NCBI GenBank assembly: GCA_964636685.1
Contig: CAZWUK010000079.1
Span: 1 to 9,533, forward strand
From: CAZWUK01 sp964636685
GTDB taxonomy: Bacteria > Bacillota > Clostridia > Christensenellales > CAG-138
Reading direction: 5' to 3'
Length of the DNA: 9,533 nt
Numbering within the stretch: position 1 is the first letter of the stretch; each line of letters starts with the position of its first letter. Both the position numbers and the translations under genes were made by a program. The notes beneath the pieces were generated by a model. It worked only from the letters and a program-made list of their open reading frames with translations. It was not told the DNA's origin and searched no databases. Of this stretch, positions 5,697 to 9,533 are shown in pieces.

Positions 5697-6410
5697 GTGA
5701 CAAACGAAGCATTATGCAAAGAGATCCAATCAGGACGGCGGGACTACACCGGGCAGCTATTGGAGCAGAACCAGAGGTATCTTTACCGGGCAGCGTATCG
5801 ATTCAAGGCGTTTGCGGAGCGTAACCGGGGCATGGACATGGAAGATCTGATACAGGCAGCTTCGCTTGGTCTTCTTCTCTCTGTGGATCAATGGGACGAT
5901 AGTCGCGGCATGTTCTTGACGTTTGCGACATTCTTCATCAAGCGGGAGCTGCTCCGGGCGCTCGGCATGGAAAGCACAAAGGAGCGTATCGAAAACGTAA
6001 CGCCGCCGTCATCCATTTACGATCCAGTCCCCGGCGCGGATGATATGCAGCTTATCGACTTGATAGAGGACGCAAGCGGCATATCCCCGGAAGACGCCGC
6101 AATCCGCAATGAAATGCGCTGCACCGTGCGGCGGTGCGTTATGGCGCTTCCACAGAAGGAGCGAACCGCCGTCCTCCAGCGCTATTTTGAGAATGTGCAA
6201 GCCGATCCAAAGGATCTTCGTTCCGGCATTCGCATGTTGGGACGGGAAAAGAAGCTGCTCGAATTGCTGATTGAGCGGGACGATGGCGTATATCATCACA
6301 AATCCTTGCAGCGGTTCAACACGACGTTCTCGAGCACCGTAGAAGATGCCGTTATCCGGCGCGAAGAATTCTACACCCGTGTGCCCGCTCTTCTTCCGTG
6401 GACGATCTGA
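5697..6410 (+). CDS. Sigma-70-like protein with shortened region 4
   Basis: A 237-residue protein from GTG 5697. The frame is open from ATG 5679, but GGGGGAA at 5681-5687 fits the GTG, and MTNEALCKEIQSG is the usual start of clostridial phage/ICE sigma-like proteins. Residues about 26-90 form sigma region 2, with the core-binding motif MDMEDLIQAASLGLLLSVDQ and TFATFFIKRELLRAL. Region 4 begins at VMALPQKERTAVLQRYFENV (148-167), but then jumps to KDLRSGIRMLGREKKLLELL, so roughly 20 residues that normally hold the -35-recognising helix-turn-helix appear to be absent. The tail (HKSLQRFNTTFSSTVEDAVI) is again family-like. Without the HTH it may bind core RNA polymerase but recognise -35 elements poorly, or act as a modifier. 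Two palindromes lie upstream; the gene converges on the reverse-strand cluster. Confidence 0.8.
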   Translation: MTNEALCKEIQSGRRDYTGQLLEQNQRYLYRAAYRFKAFAERNRGMDMEDLIQAASLGLLLSVDQWDDSRGMFLTFATFFIKRELLRALGMESTKERIENVTPPSSIYDPVPGADDMQLIDLIEDASGISPEDAAIRNEMRCTVRRCVMALPQKERTAVLQRYFENVQADPKDLRSGIRMLGREKKLLELLIERDDGVYHHKSLQRFNTTFSSTVEDAVIRREEFYTRVPALLPWTI

Positions 6411-6427
6411 CACGGTTTCAGCGCAAC

Positions 6428-6454
6428 AAAAAGGCGGGGCACTCGCTCCGCCTT
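6428..6454 (-). terminator. Terminator of the reverse-strand small-gene cluster
   Basis: Stem AAGGCGG (6431-6437) with CCGCCTT (6448-6454) and a 10-base loop. On the reverse strand it is followed by a run of Ts (complement of 6428-6432). It lies 11 bp beyond the 83-aa gene's stop and 18 bp after the sigma gene's stop, between convergent genes. Confidence 0.8.
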
Positions 6455-6465
6455 GCTACGTCCTT

Positions 6466-6717
6466 TCAGGCATTCGCCGTCGCTTCCGCTTTGCTTTCTG
6501 CATAAAGCTGCTGGCTTGCATCGTTCAAAATCGCGTTGATCTTTTCGATGTAAAACCGTGTACTGTAAAGAACATCCAAAGCAGAGCGTTCATGCGGTAT
6601 CATGCGTTCTGTTGCCCCGTCGAGAACGCCTAGAACAACGTCCACCGTGCTTTCTATCGATGCGCAATGCGCTTGTGCCGTTTCGATTTCGGTCGCAATC
6701 TCAAAATGTGTTTTCAC
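6466..6717 (-). CDS. Small hypothetical protein (83 aa), element cluster
   Basis: I do not recognise the family with certainty. The protein is mostly helical and acidic (KTHFEIATEIETAQAHCASI, VVLGVLDGATERMIPHERSA, YIEKINAILNDASQQLYAES) and ends Ala/Glu-rich, with no membrane segment. The frame is open to 6798. ATG 6726 directly abuts GGGAGG, which leaves no spacing, whereas GTG 6717 is 9 bases from it, so GTG is chosen. It is the last of three reverse-strand genes (91, 73 and 83 aa), starts 16 bp after the 73-aa gene and ends at a good terminator. A phage/ICE accessory role is inferred from context only. Confidence 0.65.
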   Translation of the reverse strand: MKTHFEIATEIETAQAHCASIESTVDVVLGVLDGATERMIPHERSALDVLYSTRFYIEKINAILNDASQQLYAESKAEATANA

Positions 6718-6733
6718 CGTTCCCATCCTCCCG

Positions 6734-6955
6734 TTAAATTGCTTTGCATCCAGAATCGGGCGCAGATGATCCGCCGTCCAAATGCAAGCCATGCGCAACG
6801 CCGCTGTGGTACGCCGCTTTTGTAAGATCGCAAACCGCTTCGAGCAGTTTCACGCATTCCCGATCCGGCAATCTGCCTTGACTTGTGCAGTGCTTGATGT
6901 ATTCGTCGAGCACGTCCTTCACCGGTGTTTTTGCAAAATAGTCGTGAAGTTCCAT
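6734..6955 (-). CDS. Small hypothetical protein (73 aa), element cluster
   Basis: An unrecognised 73-residue protein starting MELHDYFAKTPVKDVLDEYI. It is helical through KLLEAVCDLTKAAYHSGVAHG and ends in a Gly/Ser-rich tail. There is no signal peptide or membrane segment. ATG 6955 is chosen over the longer frame (6982) because AAAGGGA lies about 9 bases upstream. The middle gene of the reverse-strand cluster; it follows the 91-aa gene by 125 bp and precedes the 83-aa gene by 16 bp. No functional residues stand out. Confidence 0.65.
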   Translation of the reverse strand: MELHDYFAKTPVKDVLDEYIKHCTSQGRLPDRECVKLLEAVCDLTKAAYHSGVAHGLHLDGGSSAPDSGCKAI

Positions 6956-7035
6956 AGAATTTGATCCCTTTCTTTCTTGCACGATACCGCCCGCTGTGCT
7001 ATGCTTGATCCACGGACGGCATTGCTGTCTTGTGT

Positions 7036-7073
7036 GGGCTCTCGGTGTGCTGTGGTGGTGCTTCCGAAAGCCC
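7036..7073. other. 10-bp stem-loop after the 91-aa gene
   Basis: GGGCTCTCGG (7036-7045) pairs with CCGAAAGCCC (7064-7073) with one wobble and an 18-base loop. It lies 7 bp beyond the stop of the 91-aa reverse gene. T-rich sequence follows only on the forward strand (TTTTCTTTTA), where no gene needs it, so on the reverse strand it is more likely an RNA-stabilising or partial-termination element. Confidence 0.4.
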
Positions 7074-7080
7074 TTTTCTT

Positions 7081-7356
7081 TTAAGCGACCGTGAAACGGC
7101 GCGTGTCGCTCTGTACGGTGTACCGGGCGTATATGTCCGGCAGTTCCGCCTTGATCGCTTTCTGATCCAAACGGGACGATTTGACGGGCTTCCAGCTGAT
7201 CTTAAATGCCCCGGCGGTCAGTTCATCGCATCCGCGCTCTGTCAGCTCTGCTTTGATCTCATCCTCGACGGAGGTTATTGCGTCTGCAAGCTCCTGCTGC
7301 ATGTTCTTGAGCTCCTTCAGCTCGGCTGCCTTTTTCTGCATGTCGTTTGTGCTCAT
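7081..7356 (-). CDS. Conserved small phage/ICE protein (91 aa), coiled-coil N-terminus
   Basis: A 91-residue protein with a charged helical N-terminal half (QKKAAELKELKNMQQELADAI... EIKAELTERG), probably coiled coil, then a compact C-terminal part (ELTAGAFKISWKPVKSSRLD, KAIKAELPDIYARYT) ending TRRFTVA. I know close look-alikes as hypothetical proteins of clostridial prophages and integrative elements, with the same 'AGAxKIxWKPVxSSR' and terminal 'RRFxVA' signatures; function is unknown. ATG 7356 has AAGGAGA eight bases upstream. The frame is open to 7599, but that far ATG lies inside the promoter's -35, so it cannot be the start. First gene of the reverse cluster, with a leader of about 200 bases. 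Confidence 0.8.
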   Translation of the reverse strand: MSTNDMQKKAAELKELKNMQQELADAITSVEDEIKAELTERGCDELTAGAFKISWKPVKSSRLDQKAIKAELPDIYARYTVQSDTRRFTVA

Positions 7357-7567
7357 TGCTTTTTCTCCTTCTGTGGATTTGTTTGGCGGCGTCTCGTGCC
7401 TTTCCCTGCCCGTCGCGCTTTGTTGCTCCGCGATGCCCTCCAAGGTCGGGGAACGGTTCGAATCATCTTCCTGACTATTGCACACCGCTTCGGGGCTGCT
7501 CACATGGTATATGGTTTCGATCTTCGCGGCACTTTCGGTGTCCGCCGTTCCCTTAGCTCTTGAATAT

Positions 7568-7596
7568 AGTATACACGAATTAGTGTTGATTGTCAA
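7568..7596 (-). promoter_or_regulatory. Promoter of the reverse-strand small-gene cluster
   Basis: Reverse strand TTGACA (complement 7591-7596), 17-bp spacer, TATACT (complement 7568-7573). The -35 lies in a perfect palindrome, GTGTTGA-TTG-TCAACAC (7583-7599). Confidence 0.85.
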
Positions 7597-7660
7597 CACC
7601 TATATTGATATAATATCAAAAAAATTATTACTATTTCAATTTGATGTTGACAATTTACAC
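7583..7660. promoter_or_regulatory. Paired operators over both divergent -35 boxes, with a third palindrome
   Basis: The 18-mer at 7583-7600 read on the reverse strand (GGTGTTGACAATCAACAC) and that at 7643-7660 on the forward strand (GATGTTGACAATTTACAC) match at 15 of 18 positions, and each contains the -35 TTGACA of its own promoter. Between them TTGATAT-A-ATATCAA (7605-7619) is a perfect 15-bp palindrome. One regulator, probably the XRE protein encoded at 7702, could control both directions. Confidence 0.6.
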
Positions 7661-7675
7661 CGATTGATGTATAAT
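7647..7675 (+). promoter_or_regulatory. Promoter of the XRE-dinD pair
   Basis: TTGACA (7647-7652), 17-bp spacer, TATAAT (7670-7675): full consensus, 26 bp before the start codon. No clostridial LexA-type GAAC-N4-GTTC box is visible. Confidence 0.9.
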
Positions 7676-7701
7676 AGTATTGTAAAAGGAGGTGCTAGAT
7701 T

Positions 7702-7917
7702 ATGGGAAGCTCCGAGGCAATCAGAATATTGCTTGTAAAGCGCGGGAATCTTTCAGTTGCAGAGCTTGCGCGCAGACTTGGCACAACGCCGCAGAATATG
7801 CACAATAAAATGACGCGCGATAACTTCACAGAAAGCGATTTGGCAAATATCGCCGCCGCGCTCAACTGCACATACAAATCAGAGTTCGTCATGAACGACA
7901 CGGGGGAAACGGTATGA
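7702..7917 (+). CDS. Small XRE-type HTH regulator
   Basis: A 71-residue protein that is one helix-turn-helix domain: AIRILLVKRGNLSVAELARR then LGTTPQNMHNKMTRDNFTES and a final helix DLANIAAALNC, ending in a short strand-like tail (EFVMNDTGETV). Very similar small XRE proteins are common in clostridial mobile elements. AAAGGAGGTG lies at the ideal distance from ATG 7702, and a consensus promoter sits directly upstream. Its stop overlaps the dinD start by 4 bases (ATGA), so translation of the two is coupled. It is the natural candidate to bind the matched operators at 7583-7600 and 7643-7660 and so repress itself, dinD and the reverse cluster. This is inference from position. Confidence 0.9.
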   Translation: MGSSEAIRILLVKRGNLSVAELARRLGTTPQNMHNKMTRDNFTESDLANIAAALNCTYKSEFVMNDTGETV

Positions 7918-8780
7918 AGGCAGAGAAAATAATGACGCTACGGAATAGCTTTGATGCTATTGCAAATGTTACGGATGAAGGTATTGAGTACTGGCTCGCT
8001 AGAGACTTGCAGGTTCGATTTGGTTATGATCGATGGGAAAATTTTGAAGTTACAATATGGCGTGCAATGGACTCATGCAAGACAACCGGTGTTGCTGTGC
8101 AGGATCATTTTCGTGAGTCCACGAAATTGATCACGATCGGAAAAGGCGGTCAGCGACAAGTCAAAGACTATATGCTTACTCGGTATGCCTGTTATTTGAT
8201 CGCACAGAATGGAGATCCGCACAAGGATGAGATTGCTTTTGCCCAGAGCTATTTTGCTGTGCAAACGCGCAAGCAAGAGCTTATCGAAGATCGGATCAAT
8301 CTGATTGAACGGCTTGCCGCGCGTGATCGTTTGCGCGAATCTGAAAAGAAACTATCTGAAAACATATATGAGCGCGGCGTAGACGATGCGGGCTTTGGGC
8401 GCATTCGTTCAAGGGGAGATAGCGCCTTGTTTGGCGGCTATTCAACGCAGGAGATGAAGAACAAGTATGGCGTTAAGAGCGGTCCACTTGCAGACCGTCT
8501 TCCAACGCTTACCATAGCAGCAAAAAACCTTGCAACGGAAATGACAAATTTCAACGTGGAAGAAAAAGATTTGCATGGCGAAGCGCCTATTGTAGCGGAG
8601 CATGTGCAAAACAATAGAAGTGTCCGCAAAATGCTTGTTGATCGTGGCATAAAGCCGGAAAATCTTCCTCCGGCCGAAGACATAAAGAAGCTCGAACGCC
8701 GCGTAAAGTCTGAAGAGAAGAAAATGTCAAGTACCGTTGATTCGCTTCCTCCGGCCGAAAAGGATCGTTCGAAGCAATGA
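7914..8780 (+). CDS. dinD: DNA damage-inducible protein D (DinD family)
   Basis: A 288-residue protein, close to the 274 residues of E. coli DinD. The N-terminal ~125 residues carry the family pattern: GIEYWLARDLQVRFGYDRWENF, CKTTGVAVQDHF, LITIGKGGQRQVKDYMLTRY, ACYLIAQNGDP and IAFAQSYFAVQTRKQEL. A helical middle (IERLAARDRLRESEKKL) follows, then RGDSALFGGYSTQEMKNKYG. The Lys/Glu-rich end (from about 255) is less conserved and repeats the phrase LPPAE (251-255 and 278-282). The E. coli protein is SOS-induced and has been reported to inhibit RecA strand exchange; whether this holds here is unknown. GGGGGAAA precedes ATG 7914. Coupling to an XRE gene, instead of a visible LexA box, suggests element-specific control. 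Cargo that dampens RecA/SOS, or a defence or excision-control role, are all possible. Confidence 0.88.
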   Translation: MKAEKIMTLRNSFDAIANVTDEGIEYWLARDLQVRFGYDRWENFEVTIWRAMDSCKTTGVAVQDHFRESTKLITIGKGGQRQVKDYMLTRYACYLIAQNGDPHKDEIAFAQSYFAVQTRKQELIEDRINLIERLAARDRLRESEKKLSENIYERGVDDAGFGRIRSRGDSALFGGYSTQEMKNKYGVKSGPLADRLPTLTIAAKNLATEMTNFNVEEKDLHGEAPIVAEHVQNNRSVRKMLVDRGIKPENLPPAEDIKKLERRVKSEEKKMSSTVDSLPPAEKDRSKQ

Positions 8781-8798
8781 CTTGCACTGTCTGTTCAC

Positions 8799-8830
8799 AG
8801 GGCGTTTGCATCAGCAGGCGTCCTCTTTTT
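8799..8830 (+). terminator. Terminator after dinD
   Basis: AGGGCG (8799-8804) pairs with CGTCCT (8819-8824, one wobble) around a 14-base loop, followed by CTTTTT (8825-8830). It lies 18 bp after the dinD stop. The stem resembles that of the tRNA-proximal terminator at 2963-2987 in mirrored order. Confidence 0.7.
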
Positions 8831-8880
8831 CTGTGGAATATTCTGATGGACGGCGGCACAGCGCAAAAATGCGCGCAGTC

Positions 8881-8920
8881 TACCACGGTATACCACCGTG
8901 TACCACCGTACACGACCGTA
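8881..8920. repeat. Four tandem 10-bp repeats (TACCACCGTA type)
   Basis: TACCACGGTA, TACCACCGTG, TACCACCGTA and CACGACCGTA follow each other without gaps. A period of one helical turn puts all copies on the same face. CACGGT (8885-8890) and ACCGTG (8895-8900) also form an inverted repeat. No convincing reading frame covers it. Confidence 0.8.
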
Positions 8921-8973
8921 GCGATTGGGTGCATTGCCAAGCAGCCGCCACAAGCGCAAGGCAGCTGCACGAC

Positions 8974-8993
8974 TGTTAATAAATGTTAATATT
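8974..8993. repeat. AT-rich 10-bp direct repeat (TGTTAATA)
   Basis: TGTTAATAAA (8974-8983) and TGTTAATATT (8984-8993): two direct copies of an 8-mer in a short AT-rich patch within otherwise GC-richer sequence. It could be a helix-unwinding patch next to the iteron-like repeats. Confidence 0.5.
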
Positions 8994-9014
8994 CAAACGC
9001 AGAAACCGATCTGA

Positions 9015-9113
9015 TTCGGTACACTTTCGGTTCGGTTTTGGTTCGGCAGCGGGCGCATCAAGACTGTGCTTCACGCGCTTTTGTGTGACACTTGTGTACC
9101 GTTTTGTGTGTCA
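9015..9113. repeat. TTCGG and TTGTGT short repeats at ~11-bp intervals
   Basis: TTCGG occurs at 9015, 9026, 9031 and 9042 (11-bp steps 9015-9026 and 9031-9042). TTGTGT occurs at 9081, 9092 and 9104, with TTTTGTGTGACA (9079-9090) and TTTTGTGTGTCA (9102-9113) nearly identical 23 bp apart. The individual motifs are short, so the significance of each alone is modest. Confidence 0.5.
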
Positions 9114-9142
9114 TTTTTGCACAGCGAATAAAATGGCATTCC

Positions 9143-9213
9143 GCATTGCGGTGCATTGCCAGTGCATTGCCGGCGCACGCTTCTGTATGTATTTTGTCTG
9201 TATTCTGTCTGTA
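9143..9213. repeat. GCATTGC repeats and a three-copy 11-bp tandem
   Basis: GCATTGC at 9143, 9152 and 9163; GTGCATTGCC is exact at 9151-9160 and 9162-9171 (11 bp apart) and also at 8929-8938. Then come three gapless 11-mers: TTCTGTATGTA (9181-9191), TTTTGTCTGTA (9192-9202) and TTCTGTCTGTA (9203-9213). Confidence 0.7.
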
Positions 9214-9275
9214 TACCTTGCGCACCGTGTACCCACAGAAGAGAGACATTGCAGTGCAAGAATGACGGCGGATCT

Positions 9276-9328
9276 ATACCGCATCCATACCGCATTTTTA
9301 CCGCATAAGATTTATTTCAATGCGGTAT
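9276..9328. promoter_or_regulatory. Right arm-type integrase sites (three direct, one inverted)
   Basis: ATACCGCAT at 9276-9284 and 9287-9295 and TTACCGCAT at 9298-9306, each step exactly 11 bp, plus the inverted ATGCGGTAT at 9320-9328. The 20-mer 9287-9306 is identical to 3040-3059 beside attL. The sites lie 108-160 bp inside attR, which fits arm sites bound by the integrase N-terminus. Confidence 0.78.
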
Positions 9329-9435
9329 TTCATGGATTCTATGAAAATACTGGACAGATTGAAAAGTGGAAAAATACCAGTAAATCAGGCGTTTTTCAGT
9401 GTTTGTCTGGCTTTGCGAAGATCCAGGACTTTTCC
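9307..9435. other. Gene-free segment between right arm sites and attR
   Basis: Apart from the inverted arm site at 9320-9328, the only structure I see is the imperfect inverted repeat TATTTCAT (9326-9333) / ATGAAAATA (9341-9349). The segment is AT-rich and could be bent by a host factor between arm and core sites. No open frame is supported. Confidence 0.4.
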
Positions 9436-9482
9436 GTTCATACCCGGAGTGTCATCTGTTCGAATCAGATCGCCGCTACCAC
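9436..9482 (+). repeat. attR, 47-bp partial tRNA-Met copy
   Basis: Exact copy of 2909-2955: anticodon loop, variable loop, T arm, acceptor 3' strand and CCA plus C. It has no 5' half, so it is not a functional tRNA. It marks the right end of the element; host sequence resumes at 9483. Confidence 0.92.
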
Positions 9483-9533
9483 GAAAGGGGCTGTAGCAAA
9501 ACAGTCGAAGACGAAAACGGAGCCAAGTCGTTG

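Larger units (their letters stand above)
2909..9482. mobile_element. 6.5-kb integrative element in tRNA-Met
   Basis: Bounded by exact 47-bp direct repeats (2909-2955 and 9436-9482) made of the 3' part of the tRNA gene. The distance between repeats is 6,527 bp. Inside are a tyrosine integrase next to attL, phased arm-type sites at both ends, a CI-like regulator, an excisionase-type gene, a truncated primase, a sigma-like protein, small phage/ICE-type proteins and an XRE-DinD pair. No capsid, packaging, relaxase or type IV secretion gene is visible. It resembles a reduced satellite-like island or the remnant of a larger phage or ICE. Confidence 0.9.

Noticed and set aside
7030..7563. 177-aa forward frame opposite the 91-aa gene
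   Set aside because: It is antisense to a supported gene, its composition is Cys/Phe/Leu/Arg-rich, and there is no promoter or ribosome site.
7560..7701. Searched for a LexA/SOS box ahead of xre-dinD
   Set aside because: No GAAC-N4-GTTC-like sequence was found; control is better explained by the matched operators.
8881..8920. Short tandem repeats considered as a CRISPR array
   Set aside because: Repeat units are 10 bp with no spacers, far below CRISPR repeat size, and no cas genes are present.
8777..8989. Forward frames of 70-80 aa after dinD
   Set aside because: They start before the dinD terminator, run through the 10-bp repeat (giving a TTVYHRVPPYTTV-like peptide) and lack a ribosome site.
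2952..9246. Shared CCACAGAAGAGA at 2952 and 9233
   Set aside because: Only 12 bases, part of the tRNA CCA end in one place, and variants occur elsewhere; not enough to call a functional repeat.
9058..9295. Reverse-strand open frames of 63 and 74 aa near attR
   Set aside because: They overlap the phased repeats and arm sites, have no ribosome site I can support, and the peptides simply reflect the repeats.

Overview
The window looks like chromosome from a gut-type Firmicute, most likely an Oscillospirales/Ruminococcaceae-like clostridium. This rests on strong AGGAGG ribosome binding sites, canonical sigma-A promoters, moderately high GC in the flanks, and the style of the small phage/ICE proteins. 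The assignment is an inference. It contains a compact integrative element inserted in a tRNA gene.

Left flank (1-2877). The 3' end of a conserved hypothetical gene (DUF6530-like) runs into an intergenic stretch made of a hairpin and a roughly 89-95 bp tandem repeat. A reverse-strand thiol-redox operon follows, in transcription order trxA-type thioredoxin (2648-2340), CcdA membrane electron carrier (2293-1622), and a membrane-anchored TlpA-like thioredoxin fused to a rhodanese domain (1594-647), closed by a hairpin terminator at 595-623. Read together, cytosolic thioredoxin would feed electrons through CcdA to the exported TlpA/rhodanese protein.

Element (2909-9482). A tRNA-Met(CAU) with a perfect TTGACA-17-TATAAT promoter carries attL in its 3' half. 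An exact 47-bp copy of that half (attR) lies at 9436-9482, giving a 6,527-bp unit. Just inside both ends are direct copies of an ATACCGCAT-type 9-mer spaced exactly 11 bp, which fit arm sites of the tyrosine integrase. The left third holds integrase and a Cro/CI-type regulator (reverse) facing an AlpA/excisionase-type HTH gene (forward); three TCC-N4-GGA sites sit in the divergent promoter region. Downstream are a primase gene that appears cut off just after its GIDVDHC active-site motif, a small Cys-rich phage-type protein, a pair of identical 12-bp palindromes, and a sigma-70-like protein that seems to lack most of the region 4 helix-turn-helix. A reverse-strand cluster of three small proteins converges on the sigma gene. 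It is driven from a second divergent promoter region whose forward side transcribes a small XRE regulator overlapping a DinD (damage-inducible) gene.

The last ~600 bp of the element (8831-9435) has no convincing gene. It carries several unrelated families of short direct repeats, each with a 10-12 bp period, ending in the integrase arm sites. No relaxase, capsid, terminase, complete replication protein or recognisable resistance gene is visible. The element therefore looks like a reduced, satellite-like or decaying integrative element that kept its integration/excision switch, its regulators and a regulator-DinD module. The best candidates for something undescribed are the XRE-DinD module with its two matched operators, and the helically phased repeat region next to attR.
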